Shown piece after piece: positions 35,706 to 45,064 of a DNA stretch of 64,000 bases. This DNA is from Geodermatophilus poikilotrophus (GTDB taxonomy: Bacteria; Actinomycetota; Actinomycetes; Mycobacteriales; Geodermatophilaceae): contig NZ_FOIE01000002.1 of the NCBI RefSeq assembly GCF_900111455.1, forward strand, positions 434,001 to 498,000, read 5' to 3'. The translations under genes and the position numbers were made by a program. The notes under the pieces were generated by a model. That model made no database searches. It was given only the letters and a program-made list of their open reading frames with translations, and was not told the DNA's origin. Each line of letters opens with the position of its first letter. The stretch's first letter is position 1.

Positions 35706-36481
35706 CGCGTTCTCATCCGCCCGCGAGGAGGGACAGGCCCGCCGCCGTCCTGCTGGGCCTCTCCTCGGCGGCGGCCATCCTGATGGTGCTGTGCCTCACC
35801 ACGGGGCTCATCTCGCCGTCGAGCGCGGACCCGCCCCCGCTGAACGCCTTGTCCCTCGACGACGACGCCACCTACGTCGGGGGCCACGCGACGGCCATCA
35901 TCACCTTCGACGACGGCCCGGATCCCGTGTGGACCCCACTGGTCCTCGACGTGCTTCGGGCAGCCGACGTCAGAGCGGTCTTCTTCCTCATCGGCGAGCG
36001 AGCGGCCGACCACCCGGACCTGGTACGACGGATCGCCGCCCAGGGGCACGTCATCGGCAACCACACGTACACGCACCCCGACCCCCTCGTGGTCACCGCC
36101 GGTCAGCTCGCCGAGGAGATCGACCGCACCAACGAGGTGATCGGGCGCATCACGGGCGTCCGACCCACCCTCTTCCGGCCTCCCTTCGGACACGTGACGA
36201 CGGCGGTGCAGGACCTGGTGGAGCGACGGGGGATGCACACCGTCATGTGGGACAACTCGTCAGGCGACTACGAGCAACCCGCTGCCTCGACCATGGTCGA
36301 CCGCGTCCTGGGGACGGCGCGACCCGGCCCGGGCACGATCGTCCTGCTGCACGACGGGGACGCCGGCAGGCGTTCCGGCAGCGACCGGCAGCAGACGTGT
36401 CTCGCGCTGGGACCGATCATCACCGGGTTGAGGGAGCGCGGGTTCACCATCAGCACCCATGTGCCCGTGCCCGACCCCTGA
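35702..36481 (+). CDS. NodB-type polysaccharide deacetylase, membrane-anchored
   Basis: A 259-residue protein with an N-terminal hydrophobic segment (about 14-36) that would export or anchor it. The NodB domain shows motif 1 TFDDGPD (68-74), motif 2 HTYTHP (121-126, metal His), motif 3 RPPFG (159-163), then WDNSSGDY and VLLHDG. These enzymes remove N-acetyl groups from GlcNAc polymers. Placed after a polysaccharide synthase, it suggests the polymer contains N-acetylated sugar. The GH16 gene begins one base before its stop ends. Confidence 0.92.
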   Translation: MTRSHPPARRDRPAAVLLGLSSAAAILMVLCLTTGLISPSSADPPPLNALSLDDDATYVGGHATAIITFDDGPDPVWTPLVLDVLRAADVRAVFFLIGERAADHPDLVRRIAAQGHVIGNHTYTHPDPLVVTAGQLAEEIDRTNEVIGRITGVRPTLFRPPFGHVTTAVQDLVERRGMHTVMWDNSSGDYEQPAASTMVDRVLGTARPGPGTIVLLHDGDAGRRSGSDRQQTCLALGPIITGLRERGFTISTHVPVPDP

Positions 36482-37482
36482 TGTCGGCCCGCACCGGTCG
36501 TGTTCGCCGTGACCCGGGCTCGCGCGCCCGCCACCTGGTGCGCTCGCTCTCCCCGCTCCCCGGAGCGTCCTCTCCTGCCCGGCGACCCTTCCGGCGGAGA
36601 CGCGCACGGCACGGTGCACCGCCTGCCCGGCGCGCCCGACCAGTGCTGTTCGCCTCGGCGGCCCTGGCGGCGATCACGACGGCGGTGCTCGTGACGCCCG
36701 GAGACCACGTGCGCCCCTGGCCCGGTGACGTCGACGTGCCATGGGCCCGGGAGCCGGCGTCCCTGGTGTGGTCCGACGAGTTCGAGGGTCCCGCCGGTAC
36801 GCCGCCGGACCCGCTGCTGTGGGACCTCGAGACAGGAGCCGAGTGGACCGAGGGCGAGCTGCAGTGCTACACGGCCGACCCCGCGAACGCCAGCCGGGAC
36901 GGGGACGGCCACCTCGTGATCCGCGCCCTCCGCAGTCCCGGCCACCGCTGCGAGGACGGGCGTGTCCGGGACTACACGTCGGCGCGCATGACGACTCGTC
37001 ACCACGCCGACCACGGCACCCTCGCCGTACGGGCCCGCCTCCCCACGGGTCGCGGCACGTGGCCGGCCATCTGGGCGCTCGGCAGCAACTACCCCGAGGT
37101 CGGCTGGCCGCAGTGCGGTGAGATGGACCTGGCGGAGGCCAGCGGGCAGGACCCCCGCAGCGTCGGCATCCACCTGCACGGCCCCGGCTACAGCCACGCC
37201 GACGCGCTCGGGACGAGGCACCGCCTGGAGGTCGAGGCGACCTACTTCCACGTGTACGCGGTGACCTGGAGCGACGATCGCGTGGACTTCTCCGTCGACG
37301 GGCGCCACGCCTGGGGGACGAGCCGGGACGACCTCCCCGACGGGGCGACCTGGGCGCTGGACCACTCCTTCTTCGCGATCCTGAACGTCGCGGTCGGCGG
37401 GACCCTGGCCGGGCCGCCTGATGAGACCACCACCTGGCCCCAGGAGATGACGGTCGACTACGTGCGCTTCTACAGCGCGTGA
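36481..37482 (+). CDS. GH16 family glycoside hydrolase (laminarinase-like), exported
   Basis: A 333-residue protein. After an Arg-rich ~45-residue leader comes a hydrophobic export or anchor segment (LFASAALAAITTAVLV). The GH16 domain has LVWSDEFEG, TEGELQCYT, the catalytic ExDxxE as GEMDLAEASG, and WPAIWALG. Family members cleave beta-1,3/1,4-glucans or galactans. In this operon it may trim or release the new polysaccharide. ATG 36481 shares one base with the deacetylase stop. Confidence 0.92.
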   Translation: MSARTGRVRRDPGSRARHLVRSLSPLPGASSPARRPFRRRRARHGAPPARRARPVLFASAALAAITTAVLVTPGDHVRPWPGDVDVPWAREPASLVWSDEFEGPAGTPPDPLLWDLETGAEWTEGELQCYTADPANASRDGDGHLVIRALRSPGHRCEDGRVRDYTSARMTTRHHADHGTLAVRARLPTGRGTWPAIWALGSNYPEVGWPQCGEMDLAEASGQDPRSVGIHLHGPGYSHADALGTRHRLEVEATYFHVYAVTWSDDRVDFSVDGRHAWGTSRDDLPDGATWALDHSFFAILNVAVGGTLAGPPDETTTWPQEMTVDYVRFYSA

Positions 37483-37528
37483 GACCGCGACGGGCTGCAC
37501 CGGCGACCGGAGGCCGTGGGGTGCACGG

Positions 37529-37600
37529 TGGGCGCGGCAGGGATCGAACCTGCGACCGCTCGCTTGTAAGGCGAGAGCTCTCCCGCTGAGCTACGCGCCC
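37529..37600 (-). tRNA. tRNA-Val (anticodon TAC)
   Basis: A 72-base cloverleaf on the minus strand: acceptor GGGCGCG with CGCGCCC, D arm GCTCAGCGGGAGAGC, anticodon stem CTCGC/GCGAG with loop CTTACAA (anticodon TAC), and T arm GCAGGTTCGATCCCTGC. The CCA end is not encoded. Confidence 0.97.
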
Positions 37601-37622
37601 CGCGCGCCCAGGGTAGTTGACG

Positions 37623-37676
37623 GACCGCCCTGTCCCCGCCACTCGCGGGCTCGCGGCGGGACCCTGCCGGGGGCCG
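37623..37676. repeat. dispersed nested palindrome, copy 4
   Basis: Core CCCCGCCACTCGCGGGCTCG then CGGCGGG. The outer arms (GACCGCCCTGTC and GGGGGCCGCC) are imperfect here. Located between tRNA-Val and the ahpE terminator. Confidence 0.65.
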
Positions 37677-37711
37677 CCGGTGGCGTGGCCGGCGCACGGC
37701 CACGCCACCGG
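37677..37711 (-). terminator. hairpin terminator of ahpE
   Basis: Fifteen-base perfect arms, CCGGTGGCGTGGCCG and CGGCCACGCCACCGG, around a five-base loop GCGCA. It begins six bases after the ahpE stop on the minus strand. There is no U-tract, as usual for actinobacteria. Confidence 0.75.
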
Positions 37712-37716
37712 CAGGA

Positions 37717-38178
37717 TCACGCGGCCAGCGCCGCCACCGCGTCCTTCCAGCCCGACTGCTCGCGGGCGTCCCCGGGGCCGTTGACCTCGGTGAACGCGAT
37801 GCGGCCCTCGGCGTCGACGAGGAAGGTGCCGCGCACGGCCATGCCCGCCTTGTCGTTGAAGACGCCGTAGGCCTGCGCGACGGAGCCGTGCGGCCAGAAG
37901 TCCGACAGGAGCGGGAAGTCGAAGCCCTCCTGCTCCTTCCACGCCTTGAGGGTGGGGGCCGGGTCGGTGCTGAGGGCCAGCACCCGGACGCCCGCGTCGG
38001 TGTAGGTCGTCAGCTCGTCGCGCAGCTGGCACAGCTCACCGGTGCAGATCCGCGAGAAGGCGAACGGGTAGAAGACGAGCAGGACCGGGGTCCCGCGCAG
38101 ATCGGTGAGCGACACGACCTGCCGGTCCTGGTCAGGCAGGTTGAACTCGGGCGCGGCGTTCCCGACGGAGAGGCTCAT
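37717..38178 (-). CDS. ahpE: AhpE-type peroxiredoxin
   Basis: A 153-residue peroxiredoxin. The peroxidatic Cys is at 45 in FYPFAFSRICTGEL, the same position as in mycobacterial AhpE; a second Cys at 50 (ELCQLRD) is close. The PxxxTxxC pattern is altered to PFAFSRIC, as in AhpE. It reduces hydrogen peroxide, peroxynitrite and lipid hydroperoxides. ATG 38178 fits the family start. Neighbouring DUF3052 and aceE match the order around Rv2238c. Confidence 0.92.
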   Translation of the reverse strand: MSLSVGNAAPEFNLPDQDRQVVSLTDLRGTPVLLVFYPFAFSRICTGELCQLRDELTTYTDAGVRVLALSTDPAPTLKAWKEQEGFDFPLLSDFWPHGSVAQAYGVFNDKAGMAVRGTFLVDAEGRIAFTEVNGPGDAREQSGWKDAVAALAA

Positions 38179-38260
38179 GCGCCGATCGTGCCGCACCGCC
38201 GGCGCGGACCGGACGGCCCCCCTGCGGGGTCCCCCCGCCGGTCCGGTGACATCAGGGAGC

Positions 38261-38316
38261 GGCCCCCTCGCAAGGCCCCGCGGCGAGCTCGCGAGCCGTG
38301 GGGCGAGGGGGGTCCT
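38261..38316. repeat. dispersed nested palindrome, copy 5
   Basis: Outer arms CCCCCTCGC (38263-38271) and GCGAGGGGG (38303-38311) pair exactly. Inside, GCCCCGCGGCGAGCTCGC meets GAGCCGTGGGG. Lies just after the DUF3052 stop. A degenerate half-copy may precede it at 38215-38240. Confidence 0.75.
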
Positions 38317-38319
38317 TGC

Positions 38320-38745
38320 TCAGCGGCGGCTGCGGGCGGCCTTGGGGGTGACCAGGCGGATGCCGGACCAGTCCTTGGCCGCCGACACGCTGCTGGTCTG
38401 CGACAGGCCCGCGGTGGGGGCGACCTCGGTGACGTCGCCGGGCTCGACGTGCCCCGGCCGGCCGGACTTGGGCACCAGCAGCCACACGACGCCGTCGTCG
38501 GCCAGCGACGTGATCGCGTCGGTCAGCGCGTCGAAGAGGTCGCCGTCGTCCTCCCGCCACCACAGGAGCACGACGTCGGCCACCTCGTCGGTGTCCTCGT
38601 CGACCATCTCGCTGCCGGACACCTCGACGATGGAGTCCCGCAGGTCCTCGTCGGCGTCCTCGTCCCAGCCGAGCTCCTGCACGACCATGCCCGGCTTGAT
38701 GCCCAGCCGGGCCGCCATGCTGGCGCTGCCCGAGTCGACGCTCAT
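38320..38745 (-). CDS. DUF3052 family protein
   Basis: A 141-residue acidic protein with MAARLGIKPGMVVQELGWDEDAD, DVVLLWWREDDGDL and SWLLVPKSGRPGHV-like blocks (here WLLVPKSGRPGHV) of the actinobacterial DUF3052 family (Rv2239c group). It has no known catalytic site and its function is not established. It lies between ahpE and aceE, as in mycobacteria, but on the strand opposite aceE. Confidence 0.88.
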   Translation of the reverse strand: MSVDSGSASMAARLGIKPGMVVQELGWDEDADEDLRDSIVEVSGSEMVDEDTDEVADVVLLWWREDDGDLFDALTDAITSLADDGVVWLLVPKSGRPGHVEPGDVTEVAPTAGLSQTSSVSAAKDWSGIRLVTPKAARSRR

Positions 38746-39100
38746 CCCTGCTGTTCCTCCATGGGTTCCGTTGCTGCTGACCGGGGAGCACGGACGTGCC
38801 CGCGCCGGTGGGGTGTCGTGGGGGTGGGTCTCGCCGCCCGGTGCGCGGGGTGCGGAGGACGGCGGCGGAGCAGGACACGACCAGCGGGAGACCTCCCCCG
38901 CAGCCCGGCCATGTCACCCCTTTCCGTCCGCACCGGTCCTCCCCGCCTCGGGTCGTCCGAGGCCACGGCCGGCGTAGGCGGAAGCGTAGGGCATGCCTGG
39001 TCACGTGCAAGTGTGTCGAGGGGGCTCGCTGGACCGGTCTCGTCCCGCCTGGTGAGCGGCGGGCGTGACGCGCACCCCACCTGCGGGGGACGATGTGCCC
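38746..39100. other. divergent promoter region of DUF3052 and aceE
   Basis: About 355 bases between two divergent starts. It contains AAGCGTAGGGCATGCC near 38980 and TCACGTGCAAGTGTGTC near 39001, which are candidates for regulator sites of pyruvate dehydrogenase, but I cannot assign a regulator. No gene was supported. Confidence 0.4.
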
Positions 39101-41914
39101 ATGAGCGCTCCGCAGCAGCCGGGTGGCGACCCCGCCCGCGACGCCGGCAACGAGACCGGACGGGCCCGCGCGGTCATCACCGACGGGCTCCCCAGCCAAC
39201 TGGTCGACACCGACCCCGACGAGACCAACGAGTGGCTGGAGTCGCTGGACGCCGTCGTCGACCACGCCGGTCGCGGCCGCGCCCGCTACCTCATGCTCCG
39301 CATGCTGGAGCGCAGTCGCCAGCAGCAGGTCGGCGTCCCCGCCCTGCGCAGCACCGACTACATCAACACCATCCCGCCCGAGCGGGAGCCGTGGTTCCCG
39401 GGCGACGAGGACGTGGAGCGCCGGATCCGCGCCTACATCCGCTGGAACGCCGCGATCATGGTGCACCGCGCGCAGCGCCCGGGGGTCGGCGTCGGCGGGC
39501 ACATCTCCTCCTACGCGAGCTCCGCGTCCCTCTACGAGGTCGGCTTCAACCACTTCTTCCGCGGCAAGGACCACCCCGGCGGCGGCGACCAGATCTGGTT
39601 CCAGGGGCACGCCTCCCCCGGCATCTACGCCCGCGCCTACCTCGAGGGCCGCCTCGACGAGAACCAGCTCGACGGCTTCCGGCAGGAGGTGAGCCACCCC
39701 GGCGGTGGGCTGTCGTCCTACCCGCACCCGCGGCTGATGCCGGACTTCTGGGAGTTCCCCACCGTCTCGATGGGCCTGGGCCCGATGAACGCGGTCTACC
39801 AGGCGCGGTTCAACCGCTACCTGCACGCCCGCGGCATCAAGGACACCTCCGACCAGCACGTCTGGGCCTTCCTGGGCGACGGCGAGATGGACGAGCCCGA
39901 GTCGCTGGGCGTGATCGGCCTCGCCGCGCGCGAGGAGCTGGACAACCTCACGTTTGTCATCAACTGCAACCTGCAGAGGCTCGACGGCCCGGTGCGCGGC
40001 AACGGCAAGGTCATCCAGGAGCTGGAGTCCTTCTTCCGCGGCGCCGGCTGGAACGTCGTCAAGGTGATCTGGGGCCGGGAGTGGGACCCGCTGCTGGCGG
40101 CCGACCGCGACGGCGCGCTGGTCAACCTCATGAACCAGACGCCGGACGGCGACTACCAGACCTACAAGGCCGAGGACGGCGCCTTCGTCCGCGAGCACTT
40201 CTTCGGCCGGGACCCCCGCACCCGCAAGCTCGTGGAGAACATGAGCGACCAGGAGGTCTGGAACCTCTCCCGCGGCGGGCACGACTACCGCAAGGTCTAC
40301 GCGGCGTTCAAGGCGGCGGTGGAGCACAAGGGCCAGCCCACGGTCATCCTCGCCAAGACCATCAAGGGCTGGACCCTCGGCAGCCACTTCGAGGGCCGCA
40401 ACTCCACCCACCAGATGAAGAAGCTGACCGCGGAGGACCTCGCCGGGTTCCGCGACCGGCTCTACCTGCCGATCCCCGACGAGCAGCTCGACAAGACCCT
40501 GCCGCCGTACTACAAGCCGGACCCGGACTCCGACGAGATGCAGTACATGCTCGAGCGGCGCCGGCAGCTGGGCGGCGCGGTGCCCCGGCGCCGGTCGGAG
40601 TTCAAGACGCTCAAGGCGCCCGAGGACAAGGCCCTCGACGTCCTGCGGCGCGGTTCCGGCAAGCAGGAGGTCGCCACCACGATGGCGTTCGTCCGCCTGC
40701 TCAAGGAGCTGCTCAAGGACAAGGAGCTCGGCCCGCGCTTCGTGCCGATCATCCCGGACGAGGCCCGCACCTTCGGGATGGACTCCCTCTTCCCGTCGCA
40801 GAAGATCTACAACCCGGCCGGCCAGCGCTACACCTCGGTCGACCGCGAGCTGATGCTGGCGTACAAGGAGTCCGAGCAGGGCGTGATCCTGCACGAGGGC
40901 ATCAACGAGGCAGGCTCCACGGCGTCGTTCACCGCCGTCGGCACCTCGTACGCCACGCACGGCGAGCCGATGGTCCCGATCTACATCTTCTACTCGATGT
41001 TCGGGTTCCAGCGGACCGGCGACTCGTTCTGGGCGGCCGCCGACCAGATGACCCGCGGCTTCGTCCTCGGCGCCACCGCCGGCCGGACGACGCTCAACGG
41101 CGAGGGCCTCCAGCACGAGGACGGCCACTCGCTGCTGCTGGCGCACACCAACCCGGCCGTCGTCTCCTACGACCCCGCGTTCTCTTACGAGGTCGGGCAC
41201 ATCACCAAGGACGCGCTGGCGCGCATGTACGGCGACGACCCGGGCGCCCCGCTGGGCGGCTCCCGCTCGCCCGACGTCATGTACTACCTGACGGTCTACA
41301 ACGAGCCGTACAACCAGCCGGCCGAGCCCGAGGGCCTCGACCTGCAGGGCCTGCTCGCGGGCATGTACCGCTACGCGCCCGGCCAGGGCGACGGCCACAA
41401 GGCCCAGGTGCTCGCCTCCGGCGTCGCGGTGCCGTGGGCGCTGCGCGCGCAGGAGCTGCTGGCCCAGGACTGGGGCGTGTCGGCCGACGTGTGGTCGGTG
41501 ACGTCGTGGAACGAACTGCGGCGGCAGGCCGACGCGGCCGAGGAGCACAACCTGCTGCACCCGGAGGAGGAGCCGCAGGTCCCGTACGTGACCCAGCGGC
41601 TGCAGGACGCCCCCGGGCCCGTCGTGGCGGTGTCGGACTGGATGCGTGCCGTGCCCGACCTCATCGCGCCGTACGTCCCCGGCGGGATGGCGACGCTGGG
41701 CACCGACGGGTTCGGCCTGTCCGACACCCGTCCGGCGCTGCGGCGGCACTTCCACGTCGACGCCGAGTCGATCGTCGTCCGGGTGCTCGCCTCGCTGGCC
41801 CAGCGCGGCGAGGTCGACCGGGACGTCGTCCGCCAGGCGGTGGAGAAGTACCAGATCCGGGACGTGCAGGCCGCGCCGGAAGAGGAGCGGTCGGACCCGA
41901 GCCCGGCCACGTAA
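39101..41914 (+). CDS. aceE: pyruvate dehydrogenase E1 component, homodimeric
   Basis: A 937-residue E1 that decarboxylates pyruvate with thiamine diphosphate and passes acetyl to E2. Blocks include the [14 protein letters not shown] region, [10 protein letters not shown] (the thiamine-binding GDG motif), IKGWTLGS and [16 protein letters not shown]. Length is typical of AceE. ATG 39101 is chosen; an ATG 36 bases upstream exists. The E2 and E3 genes are not in the window, as usual in actinobacteria. In mycobacteria FasR and fabD follow directly; here four genes intervene. Confidence 0.96.
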   Translation: MSAPQQPGGDPARDAGNETGRARAVITDGLPSQLVDTDPDETNEWLESLDAVVDHAGRGRARYLMLRMLERSRQQQVGVPALRSTDYINTIPPEREPWFPGDEDVERRIRAYIRWNAAIMVHRAQRPGVGVGGHISSYASSASLYEVGFNHFFRGKDHPGGGDQIWFQGHASPGIYARAYLEGRLDENQLDGFRQEVSHPGGGLSSYPHPRLMPDFWEFPTVSMGLGPMNAVYQARFNRYLHARGIKDTSDQHVWAFLGDGEMDEPESLGVIGLAAREELDNLTFVINCNLQRLDGPVRGNGKVIQELESFFRGAGWNVVKVIWGREWDPLLAADRDGALVNLMNQTPDGDYQTYKAEDGAFVREHFFGRDPRTRKLVENMSDQEVWNLSRGGHDYRKVYAAFKAAVEHKGQPTVILAKTIKGWTLGSHFEGRNSTHQMKKLTAEDLAGFRDRLYLPIPDEQLDKTLPPYYKPDPDSDEMQYMLERRRQLGGAVPRRRSEFKTLKAPEDKALDVLRRGSGKQEVATTMAFVRLLKELLKDKELGPRFVPIIPDEARTFGMDSLFPSQKIYNPAGQRYTSVDRELMLAYKESEQGVILHEGINEAGSTASFTAVGTSYATHGEPMVPIYIFYSMFGFQRTGDSFWAAADQMTRGFVLGATAGRTTLNGEGLQHEDGHSLLLAHTNPAVVSYDPAFSYEVGHITKDALARMYGDDPGAPLGGSRSPDVMYYLTVYNEPYNQPAEPEGLDLQGLLAGMYRYAPGQGDGHKAQVLASGVAVPWALRAQELLAQDWGVSADVWSVTSWNELRRQADAAEEHNLLHPEEEPQVPYVTQRLQDAPGPVVAVSDWMRAVPDLIAPYVPGGMATLGTDGFGLSDTRPALRRHFHVDAESIVVRVLASLAQRGEVDRDVVRQAVEKYQIRDVQAAPEEERSDPSPAT

Positions 41915-41915
41915 G

Positions 41916-41973
41916 AGGACCCCCCTTGCCCCCCGCCACTCGCAGGCTCGCGGCGGGACCCTGTAAGGGGGCC
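41916..41973. repeat. dispersed nested palindrome, copy 6
   Basis: Outer CCCCCTTGC pairs with GTAAGGGGG by one G-T step; inner CCCGCCACTCGC meets GCTCGCGGCGGG. It begins two bases after the aceE stop and ends 24 bases before the oxidase gene. Confidence 0.8.
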
Positions 41974-41997
41974 AGCGCCGGCGGCGGCCACCGGGAG

Positions 41998-42921
41998 GTG
42001 GCCGTCGTCGGCGGCGGGGTGGTCGGTCTGACCTGCGCGCTCGAGCTCGCCCGCGCGGGGCACCGGGTCCGGGTGCACACCGCCGACCCGCCCGAGGCGA
42101 CCACCTCCGCCGTGGCCGCCGCCCTCTGGTTCCCCTACCGGGCGGCGCCCGCGCACGCCGTCCTGCGCTGGGGCGCGACCTCGCTCGAGGTCCTCACCCG
42201 GCTGGCCGCCGATCCCGCGACCGGGGTGGCGCTCCAGCCGGGCACGTTCGTGCACCGCACGCCGGAACCCGACCTGTGGTGGACGCCTGGTGTGGCGGGC
42301 ATCCGTCCGGCGAGCGCGGAGGAGCTCCCACCCGGTGCGCCCGCCGGCACCCGGTGCACCCTGCCCGTGGTCGACATGGGCCGCTACCTGCCCTGGCTGG
42401 CCGACACCTGCGCGTCGGCGGGGGTCGAGACCGTGCCCGGCCGGGTGGGCGGGCTCGACGAGGTGGCCGGGAACGTCGTCGTGGTCGCGGCGGGACTGGC
42501 GTCCGGGGCACTCGTCGACGACGACTCCGGCGTCCCCGTGCAGGGCCAGGTGGTGCGGCTGGCCGACCCGGGGCTGACCGGCTGGCTGCTGGACGACGAC
42601 AACCCGGGCGGGCTCACCTACGTCGTCCCCCGCGGTGGCGACGTGGTCTGCGGCGGCACCGCCGTGGAGGGTGCCACCGGCACCGAGCCGGATCCGGAGG
42701 TCGAGGCCGCGCTGCTGGCGAGGGCGTGCGCCCTCGTCCCCGAGCTGCGCGGACAGCCGGTGCTCTCCCGGGCGGTCGGCCTGCGCCCCGGCCGGCCCAC
42801 CGTCCGGCTGGAACGGCTGGACGTCGCCGGGCGACCGGTGGTGGCCTGCTATGGGCACGGCGGAGCCGGTGTCACCCTCTCCTGGGGCTGCGCCGCCGAC
42901 GTGGCCGGCCTGGTCAGGTGA
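41998..42921 (+). CDS. FAD-dependent D-amino-acid oxidase-like protein
   Basis: A 307-residue flavoprotein of the DAO family. The FAD dinucleotide motif VVGGGVVGLTCALELARAG starts at residue 4. Later blocks are WFPYRAAP, QGQVVRLADPG, and the C-terminal GLRPGRP and GHGGAGVTLSWG, all typical of DAO. It would oxidise D-amino acids or glycine-like substrates, producing hydrogen peroxide. GTG 41998 is the only start compatible with the FAD motif, although the upstream repeat leaves little room for a ribosome site. Confidence 0.88.
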   Translation: MAVVGGGVVGLTCALELARAGHRVRVHTADPPEATTSAVAAALWFPYRAAPAHAVLRWGATSLEVLTRLAADPATGVALQPGTFVHRTPEPDLWWTPGVAGIRPASAEELPPGAPAGTRCTLPVVDMGRYLPWLADTCASAGVETVPGRVGGLDEVAGNVVVVAAGLASGALVDDDSGVPVQGQVVRLADPGLTGWLLDDDNPGGLTYVVPRGGDVVCGGTAVEGATGTEPDPEVEAALLARACALVPELRGQPVLSRAVGLRPGRPTVRLERLDVAGRPVVACYGHGGAGVTLSWGCAADVAGLVR

Positions 42922-43029
42922 GGGACCCCGTCCTCCCCGTGAAGGACCACCGCCACTCGCAGGCTCGCGCCAGGCCCCGTCCGGAGGCTCGCCGCGAGCT
43001 TGCGAGCGGTGAGGGAGACGGGGTCCTTC
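42922..43029. repeat. dispersed nested palindrome, copy 7 (long compound form)
   Basis: Outer GGACCCCGTC-type left arm (42923 on) pairs with GACGGGGTCC on the right. Inside are an incomplete CGCCACTCGCAGGCTCGCG unit and a complete CTCGCCGCGAGCTTGCGAGCG unit. At 108 bases it looks like two copies nested. Confidence 0.7.
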
Positions 43030-43078
43030 CACCTGCAAGTGGGCCGTCAGGGCTCGGGGCGGTGCCCCGGACCGGGCC

Positions 43079-44284
43079 TCAGGCGCCCAGCGCGTCCAGC
43101 GCCATCGCGGCGTGGAGGGCCGCCCCGGCCGGCAGCACGTCCTCGTCGAAGACCACCAGGTTGGAGTGGTTGCCCGCGGCGGCGTCCGGCTCGACCCCCG
43201 CCGGGCAGGCGCCCAGGAAGGCCATCGCGCCGGGTACCCGCTGCAGCACGTAGGCGAAGTCCTCCGCGCCCATCAGCGGTTCCGCGGCGAGGACGCTGCG
43301 CTCCGGTCCGACCAGCTCCCCTGCGACCGCGAGCACCCGGTCCGCCACCGCCGGGTCGTTGTCGGTCACCGGGTAGCCCTGCCGGTGCACGAACTCGACC
43401 TCCATGTCGTGCGCGGCGGCCACGTGCGTGGCGACCCGCCGGACCGAGGCGACGACGTCGGCCCGCCGCTCGGGCGAGAGCGTGCGGATGGTGCCCTGCA
43501 GGTAGGCGGTGTCCGGGATGACGTTGTCGGTGGAGCCGGCCGCCAGGTTGGCCACCGTCACCACCGCCGGGTCGAAGACCGGAGCGCGGCGGGTGACCAT
43601 CGTCTGCAGCGCCAGCACGATCTCCGCGGCGACCGGCACCGGGTCGGCGGCGGCGTGCGGCATCGAGGCGTGCCCACCCCGGCCGCGGACGGTGACCTCC
43701 CAGTGGTCGGCGGCGGCCATCATCGGCCCGGGCCGCACGCTGACCACGCCCCCGGGCTGGTTGGCGAAGACGTGCAGCGCGAACGCCCCGACGACCGGCG
43801 CCTCCGGGACGGCGTCCAGCAGGCCCTCCTCGAGCATGTAGCGCGCCCCGTGGAAGCCCTCCTCCCCCGGCTGCAGCATGAGCACGACCTGGCCGGCGAT
43901 CTCGTCGCGGCGCTCGGCCAGCAGCCGCGCGGCGCCCAGCAGCATCGCGGTGTGCAGGTCGTGCCCGCAGGCGTGCATGGCGCCGGGCACCTCGGAGGCG
44001 AACGGCAGCCCGGTGTCCTCGTGCACCGGCAGGGCGTCCATGTCGGCGCGCAGCAGGTAGGTGGGTCCGGGACGGGCGCCGCGCAGCACGCCGACGACCG
44101 AGGTCGTGCTCGTGCCCGTCGTCACCTCCACCGGCAGCCCGGCCAGCCCCTCCAGCACGGTGGCCTGGGTGCGCGGCAGGTGCAACCCGGTCTCCGGGGT
44201 GCGGTGCAGCCGGCGGCGCAGGTCCACGGTGCGGTCGGCGTCGTCACGGGCGGCGGCCAGCAGGTCCGCGGCGGTGATGGGCAT
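43079..44284 (-). CDS. M20 family amidohydrolase (carboxypeptidase-like)
   Basis: A 401-residue M20D metallopeptidase. Metal ligands and catalytic residues: RADMDALPVHE, HACGHDLHTAMLLGAA, LQPGEEGFHGA, ALHVFANQPGG and the late His in AEDFAYVLQ...GNHSN. The dimerisation domain carries GRGGHASMPH. Such enzymes act on N-acyl amino acids such as hippurate or indole-acetyl conjugates. Substrate is unknown. Convergent with the DAO gene. Confidence 0.91.
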   Translation of the reverse strand: MPITAADLLAAARDDADRTVDLRRRLHRTPETGLHLPRTQATVLEGLAGLPVEVTTGTSTTSVVGVLRGARPGPTYLLRADMDALPVHEDTGLPFASEVPGAMHACGHDLHTAMLLGAARLLAERRDEIAGQVVLMLQPGEEGFHGARYMLEEGLLDAVPEAPVVGAFALHVFANQPGGVVSVRPGPMMAAADHWEVTVRGRGGHASMPHAAADPVPVAAEIVLALQTMVTRRAPVFDPAVVTVANLAAGSTDNVIPDTAYLQGTIRTLSPERRADVVASVRRVATHVAAAHDMEVEFVHRQGYPVTDNDPAVADRVLAVAGELVGPERSVLAAEPLMGAEDFAYVLQRVPGAMAFLGACPAGVEPDAAAGNHSNLVVFDEDVLPAGAALHAAMALDALGA

Positions 44285-44463
44285 GCCGCCACTGTCACAC
44301 GACCGGGGAGGGCTCGGTCCCGGACCCCGCCGGCGGGGTCCGGCCCGACACGGGTCGCGGCGCCCCGGTGGTCATGGGACTGCGGTCGGGGCACGCCACG
44401 TGGAGTCGGCGCGTCGCCACCTCCCGCTCCATGGTCGTCGACGAGCAGCGACCCGGGGCACCG

Positions 44464-44515
44464 GCGGCCCCCTGCAGGGTCCCGCCGCGAACCCGCGAGG
44501 GGCGGCAGGGGCCGT
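44464..44515. repeat. dispersed nested palindrome, copy 8
   Basis: Left GGCCCCCTGC pairs with right GCAGGGGCC; inner GTCCCGCCGCGAACCCGCG is less perfect. Lies between the pirin-like gene stop and the peptidase start. Confidence 0.7.
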
Positions 44516-44518
44516 CCC

Positions 44519-45064
44519 TCAGCCGAGGGCCCAGGCCGGGCGGGTGACGTCCAGCTGCCAGACCACCGCGGTCGCGGGACCGGACACCGGCCCTCCCGCC
44601 TGCTGCTCCACGCGGACGCCGGCGGGCCCCGCGAGCACGAGCAGCCCGGGCGGCACGGTCGCCGACGTCCCGCCCGCCACCGTCTCGGTCCACAGCCGGG
44701 CGTCGGGCCGGCCGAGGTCCACCCAGCCGTCCGCGTTCGGGTGCACCTCGTGCGCGGCGTCGTCGTCCGGGCGGGCGCTGCGCAGGTGGGCCTGCAGGAC
44801 GTGCGCGCCGTCGTCCCCGGCGACCTCGTCGTGCTCCAGTCCGGTCCCGGCGCGCAGCACGGCGACGTCCCCGGCGGTCAGCACCGCGCCGCTGCCCCAG
44901 GCGTGCCGCAGTGAGCCGGCCAGCACGACCGCGACGACGTCGACCGCGCGGTGCGCGTGCCGCCCGTAGCCGGTGCCGGGCGCAAGCCGGTCGTCGGCCA
45001 GGCGCAGCAGCGGGCCGAGCGAGCCGTCGTCGGGCTCGAGCAGGACGTCGGAGGTCAGGGTCAC
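44519..45064 (-). CDS. pirin-like cupin protein
   Basis: A 181-residue bicupin-type protein. Metal-binding cupin pattern GTGYGRHAHRAVDVVAVVLAG is close to the pirin HxHxxxE/V stretch, followed by TAGDVAVLRAGTGLEHDEV. Pirin family members include quercetinase-like dioxygenases and transcription cofactors. GTG 45064 follows GAGGGAGC and overlaps the PAP2 stop (GTGA), so the pair is co-translated. Function unknown. Confidence 0.83.
   Translation of the reverse strand: MTLTSDVLLEPDDGSLGPLLRLADDRLAPGTGYGRHAHRAVDVVAVVLAGSLRHAWGSGAVLTAGDVAVLRAGTGLEHDEVAGDDGAHVLQAHLRSARPDDDAAHEVHPNADGWVDLGRPDARLWTETVAGGTSATVPPGLLVLAGPAGVRVEQQAGGPVSGPATAVVWQLDVTRPAWALG

Noticed and set aside
37888-41997. Long plus-strand open frame leading into the DAO gene
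   Set aside because: Only the last 307 codons (from 41998) encode a recognisable protein. The rest is antisense or out-of-frame to ahpE, DUF3052 and aceE.
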